NCBI RefSeq assembly: GCF_000175935.2
Contig: NC_014837.1
Span: 2,542,001 to 2,606,000, forward strand
DNA from: Pantoea sp. At-9b
Lineage (GTDB): Bacteria > Pseudomonadota > Gammaproteobacteria > Enterobacterales > Enterobacteriaceae
Length of the DNA stretch: 64,000 nucleotides
Direction: 5' to 3'
Position 1 is the stretch's first letter. Each line of letters opens with the position of its first letter. Below are positions 20,700-29,500 of this stretch, piece after piece. Under the pieces are notes generated by a model, which was not told where the DNA came from, ran no database searches, and saw nothing but the letters and a program-made list of their open reading frames with translations. The position numbers were made by a program, and so were the translations under genes.

Positions 20700-21122
20700 G
20701 TGAATCACGTTGAAAACATGCCCGGCCTGGTTGGCCATCGTTTATTACTGCTGGCCGGTGCACGCATCCTATTGCAGCTGAGGAAGGACGGGAGCTGGGG
20801 GCTGCCAGGAGGATGGCTGGCCCCCGGAGAGTCGCCGGAACAAACGGTACGGCGAGAAGCCAAAGAAGAAACGAATCTGGATGTGCACCGGATACAGTTA
20901 TTAGGTTACTTTTCCGGCCCTGAATACACGTTTAGCCAGATACATACCGAAGAGGCCGATGTCGTCACTGCGCTCTATCAGGTTGATGAGTGGTCCGGTG
21001 TGATGATTCATGATCCCAGCCAAAGTGATGAGCTGACATTTTTCTCCTCTGAAGAATTACCCAGAAATATGGCGGAGGAGTATCGACAGTATATCCACGG
21101 TTATCTGGCACAGCAGAAATAA
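20700..21122 (+). CDS. NUDIX hydrolase
   Basis: About 140 residues from GTG 20700. The NUDIX box is nearly canonical: GGWLAPGESPEQTVRREAKEETNL, with Asn where the consensus has the last Gly. NUDIX enzymes hydrolyse nucleoside diphosphates linked to another moiety; the substrate cannot be read from sequence. Start is uncertain: TTG 20688 is the longest, GTG 20700 has GGAAAG at good spacing, and ATG 20718 is also possible. It is the last gene of the islet and converges on phoA with a shared terminator. Confidence 0.85.
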   Translation: MNHVENMPGLVGHRLLLLAGARILLQLRKDGSWGLPGGWLAPGESPEQTVRREAKEETNLDVHRIQLLGYFSGPEYTFSQIHTEEADVVTALYQVDEWSGVMIHDPSQSDELTFFSSEELPRNMAEEYRQYIHGYLAQQK

Positions 21123-21142
21123 TCTTTTTTTCCTGACAAAGA

Positions 21143-21174
21143 AAATAAATCCACGCACACGCGTGGATTTATTT
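21143..21174. terminator. Bidirectional terminator between NUDIX gene and phoA; right flank of the islet
   Basis: A 14-bp perfect stem (21143-21156 with 21161-21174) has an acac loop and A/T-rich outer arms that act as U tracts in both directions. Its inner arms aaatccacgc and gcgtggattt are identical to those of the ychF terminator. Confidence 0.88.
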
Positions 21175-21193
21175 ATGACCTGCAGTTAAGGGG

Positions 21194-22600
21194 TTACTTA
21201 ATCCCCATGGCATCCTTCAGGGTAAAGAACAGATCTGTCTGGTCAGTCAGACCGACCACATTGGCCGCATGAGGACCGTAAGCCGCAATACGCAACTGAG
21301 TGCCGGTATGTTCCTGCGACTCCTCTTCCGAGTTACCGTAGCTGATGGTCATCACCGCCCCATCTTTGGTGTTAAGGGCCTGGGTCAACCCCGGTGCTTT
21401 AGTGCCATTTTCAACGATCTGACTGCTGTGCGCGTGGTCTGCTGTCACCACTACCAGGGTATCGCCATGCTCACGGGCAAACGCCAGCGCCTGCTGAACG
21501 GCTTCATCGAGATCAACCGTTTCACCGATCTGGCCGCAAGGATTCGCCGCATGGTCCTGTTTATCAATGGATGCACCTTCCACTTGCAGGAAGAAGCCCT
21601 TGTCATTTTTGCTCAACAGATCCAGCGCTTTTTTAGTCATCTGAGCCAGCGTTGGCGTGCTCGCCGGACGTTCCTTGTTCACTTCACAGGTCACTACCGG
21701 TTTATCCAGATTGCCGTGATAACTGGCTTTCGGGCCTTGCCAGCGCACCGGCATATTCCCTTCGGAAAACAGCCCCAGCAGCGGTTTGCTCTGATCGGCC
21801 TGTTGAACGGCATTCATACCCTCGAGATTATCCACCAGTTGATAGCCCAGCGTCTGAGCCTGTTCACGCAGGGTTTTGCCCTGATACTCACCTGCTTTTG
21901 CTACTTCGCTGAAGGATTTCGCTCCACCGCCGAGGGTGACATCGGCACGGGTCTTCAGCATTTGCTCAGTGATGGAACCCTTTCCACCCTGCTCCAGTGC
22001 ATTGGTCGGGCATAGCTCACTGGTTTTTTCCGGGCCATAACATTTACGCGAGGTCACATGGGCGATCAGTGCCGCTGGCGTGGCGTCCTGCAACTCAGCG
22101 GTTGAAACGTTACCGGTTGCCTTGCCAGCGGCTTTCGCCAGTTCCAGCAGCGTGGTTTGATCTTTACCGTTTACATCGACGCCAATCGCACCATTGTAGG
22201 ATTTGGTGCCGGTTGCCCAGGCGGTAGCAGATGCCGCAGAATCAGTGACGTAGTTGGGTTTGTGGGTTTTCTTATCCAGTGAATAGTGGGTGTATTGACC
22301 CGTTAAAGGCAATGCATCAATACCCGGGAAAAAGCCGCCTGCGCCCATCGCCTGATTGCGTGCCGCAGTGATCTCTGAATCCCCCATCCCATCACCGATC
22401 AACAGAATGACGTTTTTCGCCGTGCTGTTGCTAAGAGAGGCTTTAAGGGCTTCGGTTTGGTCACCGCTAAGACGACGCGCACCGCCATGCTGCGTCAGAT
22501 CACCGCTGGCCGCCCGCGTGTAATTGTTTGTATCCGCAATCGCTGCCGTCGCCAACAGTGAAGTGATCAGTGGAACCGTCATCAAAGGTATCGTTTTCAT
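21194..22600 (-). CDS. phoA: Alkaline phosphatase PhoA
   Basis: 468 residues (E. coli 471). A periplasmic phosphomonoesterase. The signal peptide [22 protein letters not shown] is present, the nucleophile Ser is in [14 protein letters not shown], and metal ligands lie in [23 protein letters not shown] and [12 protein letters not shown]. Cys pairs for disulfides are retained. It is preceded by a Pho box, so PhoB control under phosphate limitation is expected. In E. coli phoA sits next to iraP and psiF; here an iraP-like gene is 31 kb away instead. Confidence 0.96.
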   Translation of the reverse strand: MKTIPLMTVPLITSLLATAAIADTNNYTRAASGDLTQHGGARRLSGDQTEALKASLSNSTAKNVILLIGDGMGDSEITAARNQAMGAGGFFPGIDALPLTGQYTHYSLDKKTHKPNYVTDSAASATAWATGTKSYNGAIGVDVNGKDQTTLLELAKAAGKATGNVSTAELQDATPAALIAHVTSRKCYGPEKTSELCPTNALEQGGKGSITEQMLKTRADVTLGGGAKSFSEVAKAGEYQGKTLREQAQTLGYQLVDNLEGMNAVQQADQSKPLLGLFSEGNMPVRWQGPKASYHGNLDKPVVTCEVNKERPASTPTLAQMTKKALDLLSKNDKGFFLQVEGASIDKQDHAANPCGQIGETVDLDEAVQQALAFAREHGDTLVVVTADHAHSSQIVENGTKAPGLTQALNTKDGAVMTISYGNSEEESQEHTGTQLRIAAYGPHAANVVGLTDQTDLFFTLKDAMGIK

Positions 22601-22660
22601 TTATAAGCATCCTTATTCACAAATATAACCAAATGTTTCCGCGGACAAGTCTGCGACAAT

Positions 22661-22703
22661 GCCGTGACACTTTTGTGACTGAGACGCAACGTTTTGATGA
22701 CAG
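22661..22703 (-). promoter_or_regulatory. Tandem Pho box upstream of phoA
   Basis: Read on the minus strand, heptamers start at 22703 (CTGTCAT), 22692 (weak), 22681 (CAGTCAC) and 22670 (GTGTCAC). They have an exact 11-bp period with A-rich spacers, the layout of PhoB sites. The inner pair matches my recollection of the E. coli phoA box at 17 of 21 positions. Confidence 0.8.
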
Positions 22704-22845
22704 AATCGACAAAATGCACAAGGCTAATGCAATCCGCTCAGAGCTTAAGCGAATAGAAAAAAAGGAGAAAATAGAGCTTGACCCTTTTCAGCTAACTCCC
22801 TATAGTAGCGCCCCGTTGACCCGCTGAGGTTAGCGAAAAAAATGT

Positions 22846-22933
22846 GGTGAGGTGTCCGAGTGGCTGAAGGAGCACGCCTGGAAAGTGTGTATACGGCAAC
22901 GTATCGGGGGTTCGAATCCCCCCCTCACCGCCA
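22846..22933 (+). tRNA. tRNA-Ser (anticodon GGA)
   Basis: 88 nt including encoded CCA. It starts GGTGAGG, has the D arm GAGTGGCTGAAGG, an anticodon loop with GGA, a long variable arm typical of serine tRNAs, T loop GTTCGAAT and the acceptor strand CCTCACCG plus CCA. It matches the E. coli serW/serX product essentially base for base. Confidence 0.97.
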
Positions 22934-22987
22934 TCATTTATATAAAAGTGCCCAGTTAATAGCTGGGCATTTTTATTTGCATCATTC
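22915..22987 (+). repeat. tRNA-Ser distal repeat, copy 1 (tRNA 3' end plus terminator)
   Basis: A 73-bp unit begins with the last 19 bases of the tRNA gene and continues through a terminator (tgcccag/ctgggca, then a T tract). An almost identical copy with one mismatch starts exactly 180 bp downstream. Confidence 0.9.
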
Positions 22988-23094
22988 CCTGAACAAGGGG
23001 GGGTGAGAATCCCCGACTGGGGGTTCGACAACCGGCGTCAGCCGGTTGGACAGCGGAGCCTGCGACGCTGCCCGTAGGGTGAGCGCAGCGAATC

Positions 23095-23167
23095 AATCCC
23101 CCCCTCACCGCCATCATTTATATAAAAGTGCCCAGTTAATCGCTGGGCATTTTTATTTGCATCATTC
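23095..23167 (+). repeat. tRNA-Ser distal repeat, copy 2
   Basis: It repeats 22915-22987 with one difference (c at 23141 for a at 22961). It again has the last 19 bases of tRNA-Ser including CCA and the same terminator hairpin. The 107 bp between the copies contain tggggg-ttcga, like a T-arm 5' strand, and hairpins (aaccggc/gccggtt). Copy 2 may therefore derive from a second tRNA whose T arm is interrupted. Confidence 0.88.
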
Positions 23168-23188
23168 GCTGAGCTACACAAAGCGCAC

Positions 23189-23217
23189 AAAAAAACCCGG
23201 CCTGAGCCGGGTTTTGC
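23189..23217 (-). terminator. Terminator of phoH
   Basis: Stem aacccggc/gccgggtt around ctga (23194-23213), with a run of As on the plus strand giving Us on the phoH transcript. It lies 19 bp after the phoH stop. Confidence 0.85.
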
Positions 23218-23235
23218 TTACGAAGATCTCAATGG

Positions 23236-24024
23236 TTAACTGTAAGCATGGAGAGTACGCTGACACAGTGCCGAGCGCACACAGTCGTCTTTGCCGAAAC
23301 GGACTACACCGATCATCTCATCCTCTTCGAAACGTCCCAATGCATCCGCGAGTCCGGATGTCACACCGCGCGGTAAATCGCACTGGGTAATATCGCCGTT
23401 GACGATGACTGTCACGTTCTCACCGAGACGTGTCAGGAACATCTTCATCTGCGCAGCGGTGACGTTTTGTGCCTCATCAAGAATCACCACCGCATTTTCG
23501 AAGGTACGTCCACGCATATAAGCGAAGGGCGCGATCTCTACCTTGCCGATTTCCGGACGCAGGCAGTATTGCATAAAGGAAGAGCCGAGACGTTTAACCA
23601 GAACGTCGTAGACCGGTCGAAAATACGGGGCGAACTTCTCGGAAATATCTCCGGGGAGGAAACCGAGGTCTTCATCCGCCTGCAGGACCGGGCGTGTAAC
23701 GATTATCCTGTCGATATCCTTATGTATCAGGGCCTCAGCCGCTTTGGCTGCGCTGATCCAGGTTTTTCCGCAGCCCGCTTCACCGGTCGCGAAAATAAGC
23801 TGTTTCGTTTCTATGGCTTTAAGATAGTGCGCCTGAGCATCATTTCTGGCTTCAATTGGCGAACTGTCCCGCACATCACGTGCCATGCCAATTGCATCCA
23901 ACCCACCCATCTGCACCAGCGAAGTGACCGATTCTTCTTCACGCTGACGATGACTGCGAGAGTCATTACGAAGCACTCTGCGGGCTTCACGACGCGCTTT
24001 GATCACTGCTTTCTGTCTTCCCAT
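23236..24024 (-). CDS. phoH: PhoH, ATP-binding phosphate-starvation protein
   Basis: 262 residues. Walker A is TGEAGCGKTW and Walker B VVILDEAQN; the helicase-like motifs GDITQCDLP and QRTLHAYS at the C-terminus match E. coli PhoH closely. ATG 24024 (MGRQKAVIKARREAR) follows AAGGTG. Some annotations extend the protein upstream, but that region here has no good continuation. PhoH is PhoB-regulated in E. coli; I could not find a clear Pho box in the upstream 300 bp. Function is ATPase/RNA related but not settled. Confidence 0.93.
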   Translation of the reverse strand: MGRQKAVIKARREARRVLRNDSRSHRQREEESVTSLVQMGGLDAIGMARDVRDSSPIEARNDAQAHYLKAIETKQLIFATGEAGCGKTWISAAKAAEALIHKDIDRIIVTRPVLQADEDLGFLPGDISEKFAPYFRPVYDVLVKRLGSSFMQYCLRPEIGKVEIAPFAYMRGRTFENAVVILDEAQNVTAAQMKMFLTRLGENVTVIVNGDITQCDLPRGVTSGLADALGRFEEDEMIGVVRFGKDDCVRSALCQRTLHAYS

Positions 24025-24729
24025 AGTGGCACCTTACAGTTGGTTTCATTTATCGCCGCAGGATTATCCCGTTGCGATGACGTGAACGCTTTAGAGGTTG
24101 ACGTGGCTTCCTTGTAAGCCGTTTCGAGCCATTGAGAATAGCGAGCAACAACGCGTAAACGCTGCTACGCACCGGTAAGAAATATGAGATTGAAAAAGAA
24201 CGAAGCTTGAAAAGTGGAGAGGAAACTTTCGAGGGAAGAAATCCCCCGCAGTGTACTGCGTATCTTGAAGGGTATTTACCTGTCCTTTGAAGGACCGAAT
24301 CATGCGCGAACTCCAGTGACCTCAGCCACACATCTGACAACGCTTATGATTAAAATGCATCATATTTGCGGTAATTTGCAACACTAATTTTACCTGCTGA
24401 GCAACAAAAAGTGAGCGTTGTCCGCGAGCAAGTCACACCTTAAATTAAATTTTCTTTGTTTATCAAACGAATGATTAATTGCCCCGTCTCGCAACTTTTT
24501 AGGAGGATTCGTAAATCATAGCGGCCAGCCAATGCGCCTTAGCAATATCCAGCCTCTTCGAATGCAGTCAGTTGTTGCACCATCAAGCTGTGCATTTATT
24601 AATCAACGAGGTGTAAGCGAGGTGACGAAAAAAGAATGCAGCGCCGGGAAAGATTGCCGCCAATAAAGCCGGGGAGCAACCAGCAACAAAAAAGCCCGCA
24701 CCTTACAAGGATACGGGCTGAGTAGCAGC
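24025..24729. other. 700-bp gap between phoH and putP
   Basis: It holds the phoH promoter region and, at 24684-24720, the putP terminator. A perfect short dyad cgcagt-gt-actgcg lies at 24247-24260. The 96-codon minus-strand frame at 24050-24340 has no recognisable product and is not called. Nothing else is clear. Confidence 0.4.
24684..24720 (-). terminator. Terminator of putP
   Basis: agcccg near 24692 pairs with cgggct near 24714 over a longer loop, with a run of As on the plus strand (Us in the putP transcript). It lies about 10 bp past the putP stop. Confidence 0.75.
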
Positions 24730-26214
24730 TTATTTGGTCAGGTATTCCGCTTCTGCCGCGGCAAAGCGCTGCTGTGCAGCCTGCGAGGGGGCACGGCCCA
24801 TCAGGCTGACGACCACAATCGCAATGCTGGCGAACAGGAAGCCAGGAATGATTTCATACAGATCCAGCCAGGCATAGTGTTTCCAGACCAACACGGTGGC
24901 AGCACCAATGATCATTCCAACCAGAGCACCGTTACGCGTCATACGTTGCCAGCACACGCCAAACAACACCACCGGGCCAAATGCCGCGCCAAATCCCGCC
25001 CAGGCATAGCTCACCAGACCCAGAACACGGTTTTCCGGATTTGCCGCCAGTGCAATGGCGATCAACGCAATCACCAGCACCATCAGACGTCCAACCCAGA
25101 CCAGTTCTTTCTGGCTGGCATTTTTACGCAGGAACCCTTTATAAAGATCTTCTGTCAAGGCACTGGAGCACACCAGCAGCTGGCAGCTCAGGGTCGACAT
25201 CACGGCCGCCAGAATCGCTGACAGCAGGATACCGGCAATCCACGGATTGAACAGGATGCGCGCCAGTTCGATAAACACGCGCTCACCATTCTGACTGACA
25301 CCACTCGCCTGCTCCGGATGGTTCTGGAAGTAGGCAATGCCAAAGAAACCGACCGCAACGGCACCTGCAAGGCACAGGATCATCCAGGTCATACCGATAC
25401 GGCGCGCGGTACGGATGGAGCGATGCGAATCTGCCGCCATAAATCGCGCCAGGATATGTGGCTGACCAAAATAGCCCAGTCCCCAACCCAACAGCGAGAC
25501 AATCGCCACAAAATTCAGGCCCTTCAGCATATTGAGATTTTCGAGGCTTTTGGCTTCAATCACCGCCAGCGAATCGGAGACGCCCCCCACCGCGACGATG
25601 ACAATCACCGGGGTCAGGATCAGCGCAAAAATCATCAGGCTGGCCTGCACGGTATCGGTCCAGCTGACGGCAAGAAAACCACCGACCAGTGTATACAGGA
25701 TGGTCGCGGCAGCCCCGGCCCACAGCGCGGTCTGATAATCCATGCCGAAGGTGCTTTCAAACAGGCGAGCACCCGCTACCACACCCGAGGCGCAGTAGAT
25801 GGTGAAGAAGATCAGGATAATCAGCGCCGAAATCACTCGCAGAATCTTGCTGTGATCCTCAAAGCGGCTGGTAAAGAAGTCCGGCAGCGTCAGCGCATTA
25901 TTGTGATGCTCGGTCTGAACGCGCAGACGACCGGCGACAATCTTCCAGTTAAGCCAGGCACCGAGGGTCAAGCCTATGGCAATCCAGCTTTCAGAAATCC
26001 CGGACAGGAAAATCGCACCTGGCAAGCCCATCAGCAGCCAGCCGCTCATATCGGATGCACCGGCCGAGAGCGCGGTGACTACGCTGCCGAGACTACGGCC
26101 ACCCAGAATATAGTCATCAAAGTTTTTGGTTGAACGGTAAGCCACGAAACCTATCAACACCATCCCGAGGATATATACAACAAAAGTCACCAGCATCGGT
26201 GTACTGACACTCAT
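24730..26214 (-). CDS. putP: Sodium/proline symporter PutP
   Basis: 494 residues (E. coli 502), sodium:solute symporter family with about 13 transmembrane helices in the inner membrane. The Na+-site region GGRSLGSVVTALSAGASDMSGWLLMG, the family signature GWGLGYFGQPHILARFMA and LSAILAAVMSTLSCQLLVCSSALTEDLY are conserved. ATG 26214 (MSVSTPML) follows GGAGAG; a longer frame is rejected. Divergent from putA with PutA operators between them, so it is proline-inducible. Confidence 0.96.
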   Translation of the reverse strand: MSVSTPMLVTFVVYILGMVLIGFVAYRSTKNFDDYILGGRSLGSVVTALSAGASDMSGWLLMGLPGAIFLSGISESWIAIGLTLGAWLNWKIVAGRLRVQTEHHNNALTLPDFFTSRFEDHSKILRVISALIILIFFTIYCASGVVAGARLFESTFGMDYQTALWAGAAATILYTLVGGFLAVSWTDTVQASLMIFALILTPVIVIVAVGGVSDSLAVIEAKSLENLNMLKGLNFVAIVSLLGWGLGYFGQPHILARFMAADSHRSIRTARRIGMTWMILCLAGAVAVGFFGIAYFQNHPEQASGVSQNGERVFIELARILFNPWIAGILLSAILAAVMSTLSCQLLVCSSALTEDLYKGFLRKNASQKELVWVGRLMVLVIALIAIALAANPENRVLGLVSYAWAGFGAAFGPVVLFGVCWQRMTRNGALVGMIIGAATVLVWKHYAWLDLYEIIPGFLFASIAIVVVSLMGRAPSQAAQQRFAAAEAEYLTK

Positions 26215-26513
26215 TCCGTCTCTCCACTTGTTATTGGATCTCCATTTAGGCGCGGTATCCTGCCGCAAAGCGACCTCAGGCACAATGCCTTTGATTACGC
26301 GGAGTTAACGGCGATTGGCAGATTGTGATCGCGACACCATTGGGTTGCACCGGAATAAAAAACCACGAATGAAGTTGCAACCCTGGCGAGAATCTTGCAG
26401 CGGATCACTTGTTTGCACCATGGCACACATTTAACAAGGTTGCACAAAGTTGCAACATGAGTGATAGTGCTGGTCACTTCAGATCTCTCTATTCTTTTGA
26501 GGAACAGGCAAGC
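26215..26513. promoter_or_regulatory. put control region with PutA-type GTTGCA operators
   Basis: The divergent region carries four exact GTTGCA motifs at 26344, 26374, 26439 and 26449, the last two 10 bp apart. GTTGCA is the known core recognised by the ribbon-helix-helix domain of PutA. This supports proline-responsive autorepression of both genes. Confidence 0.8.
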
Positions 26514-29500
26514 ATGGCAACCACCACGATGGGGGTGAAGCTGGATGAGGCTACCCGCGATCGCATTAAACTGGCGGCACAGAAGATTGACCGCACGCCG
26601 CACTGGCTGATTAAACAGGCGATCTTTAACTACCTGGCACAGCTGGAATCCGGTGACGCTTTACCGGAAATTCCGGTGCAACTTATCGATGGTGCATCGG
26701 AAGATCACGCCCCGGAAGAGTCGGTGCAACCTTTCCTTGATTTTGCCGAACAGATTCTGCCGCAGTCAGTGACGCGATCCGCCATTACCGCCGCCTGGCG
26801 TCGCCCGGAAACCGATGCAGTGCCCATGCTGCTGGAACAAGCCCGTCTCCCTGCCCCGCTGGCGGAGAAGACTCATCAGCTGGCGTATACCCTCGCTGAA
26901 AAACTGCGGCATCAGAAAGGTGCAACCGGACGCGCCGGGATGGTGCAAAGTCTGTTGCAGGAGTTCTCCCTGTCCTCACAGGAAGGCGTGGCGCTGATGT
27001 GTCTGGCGGAAGCCTTACTGCGTATTCCGGATAAACCCACGCGTGACGCGCTGATCCGCGACAAAATCAGCAATGGCAACTGGCAATCCCACCTTGGCCG
27101 TAGCCCATCAATGTTTGTGAATGCCGCGACCTGGGGCTTGCTGTTCACCGGCCGTCTGGTTTCCACTCACAACGAAGCGAACCTGTCGCGTTCACTCAAC
27201 CGCATTATCGGTAAGAGCGGTGAACCGCTGATCCGCAAAGGTGTGGATATGGCGATGCGCCTGATGGGTGAGCAGTTTGTCACCGGTGAGACCATCGCGG
27301 AAGCCTTAGCCAACGCGCGCAAACTGGAAGAGAAAGGTTTCCGTTATTCCTATGACATGCTGGGTGAAGCCGCACTGACCGCCAGCGATGCCAAAGCCTA
27401 CCTGCTGTCGTATCAGCAGGCGATTCACGCTATCGGCAAAGCCTCCAATGGCCGTGGTATTTATGAAGGTCCGGGCATCTCAATTAAGCTGTCGGCATTG
27501 CACCCGCGCTACAGCCGCGCCCAGTATGAGCGCGTAATGGAAGAGCTTTACCCAACGCTGAAGTCGCTGACGTTGTTGGCTCGCTCGTATGATATTGGTA
27601 TTAACATCGATGCCGAAGAAGCTGACCGCCTCGAACTGTCGCTCGATCTGCTGGAAAAACTCTGCTTCGAACCGGAACTGGAAGGTTGGAACGGTATCGG
27701 CTTTGTTATCCAGGCTTACCAGAAACGCTGTCCGTTCGTGATTGATTACCTGGTCGATCTGGCGCAGCGCAGCCGCCGTCGCCTGATGATCCGTCTGGTG
27801 AAAGGGGCGTACTGGGACAGTGAAATCAAGCGCGCCCAAATGGACGGGCTGGAGGGCTACCCGGTATATACGCGCAAGGTGTACACCGATATCTCCTATC
27901 TGGCCTGCGCGCGCAAATTGCTGGCGGTGCCGAATCTGATCTACCCGCAGTTCGCTACCCACAACGCGCATACCCTGGCGGCGATTTATCAGTTAGCGGG
28001 TAATAACTACTATCCGGGGCAGTACGAATTCCAGTGCCTGCATGGCATGGGTGAACCCCTGTACGAACAGGTGGTGGGTAAAGTGGCCGACGGTAAACTC
28101 AATCGTCCGTGCCGTATTTATGCACCGGTGGGAACCCACGAAACGCTGCTGGCCTATCTGGTACGTCGCCTGCTGGAGAACGGTGCTAACACCTCATTTG
28201 TTAACCGCATCGCCGATACCTCGCTACCGATTGATGAACTGGTCGCTGACCCGGTGGCTGCGGTAGAGAAAATCGGCGCAAATGAAGGCGCGATTGGTCT
28301 GCCTCACGCCAAAATCCCGTTACCGCGTGAGTTGTACGGAGAGAAACGTGTTAACTCGGCGGGTCTCGACCTGGCCAACGAACACCGTCTGGCATCGCTC
28401 TCCAGCGCATTACTCAACAGCGCCAGCCAGCCGTGGCAGGCTCAGCCGCTGATTGAAGGCGAGTTGGCGGTCGGCAGCAGCAATCCGGTACTCAACCCTT
28501 CAGCCCCAGCCGATGTGGTGGGCCGCGTTCGTGAAGCCACCTCGCAAGAGGTTTCGCAGGCGCTGGATGCCGCAGTTAATGCCGGTCCGATCTGGTTTGC
28601 TACGCCACCGCAGGAGCGTGCCGCCATTCTGGAACGCGCTGCTGAGATGATGGAAGGCCAGATGCAGCAACTGATTGGCCTGTTGGTCCGCGAGGCGGGT
28701 AAAACCTATAACAACGCGATTGCCGAAGTGCGCGAAGCGGTAGATTTCCTTTACTACTACGCCGGAATGGTACGCGATGATTTCGACAACGAAACCCATC
28801 GCCCCCTCGGGCCGGTTGTATGTATCAGCCCGTGGAACTTCCCGCTGGCGATTTTCAGCGGCCAGATCGCCGCCGCCCTCGCCGCAGGCAACAGCGTGCT
28901 GGCCAAACCGGCCGAGCAGACACCATTAATTGCCGCGCAGGCGGTACAGATTATGCTGGATGCCGGTGTGCCGTCTGGCGTGTTGCAACTGCTGCCAGGT
29001 CTCGGTGAAACCGTCGGAGCGCAATTGACCGGCGATGACCGCGTGCGCGGCGTGATGTTCACCGGCTCTACCGCCGTTGCCACACTGCTGCAACGTAATC
29101 TGGCCGGACGTCTCGATCCACAAGGCCGCCCTACCCCGCTGATTGCGGAAACTGGCGGCATGAATGCGATGATCGTCGATTCCTCGGCACTTACCGAACA
29201 AGTGGTGGTGGATATCGTTGCTTCCGCCTTTGATAGCGCAGGCCAGCGTTGCTCTGCGCTGCGTCTGCTGTGTGTGCAGGAAGACGTTGCCGAGCACACG
29301 CTGAAAATGCTGCGTGGTGCGATGGCTGAATGCCGCATGGGCAATCCTGAGCGTTTATCCACCGATATCGGCCCGGTGATTGATGCCGAAGCCAAATCCA
29401 ATATCGAGCGTCACATCCAGGCGATGCGCAATAAAGGTTTCACCGTCTACCAGGCGGCGCAGGAAAACCCGCAGGACAGTAAAGAGTGGGCGACAGGCAC

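Noticed and set aside
22915..23167. Direct repeats considered as attL/attR of an integrated element
   Set aside because: Only 107 bp lie between the copies and there is no integrase or gene. The tyrT-like distal repeat explanation fits the 19-base tRNA portion and 180-bp period better, though the att origin is not excluded.
24050..24340. 96-codon minus-strand ORF upstream of phoH
   Set aside because: No recognisable domain and a biased composition; it sits where the phoH leader should be and has no clear ribosome binding site.
26344..26454. Repeated GTTGCA motifs considered as a repeat array or CRISPR fragment
   Set aside because: The motifs are 6 bp with irregular spacing and lie between putP and putA, exactly as PutA operators.
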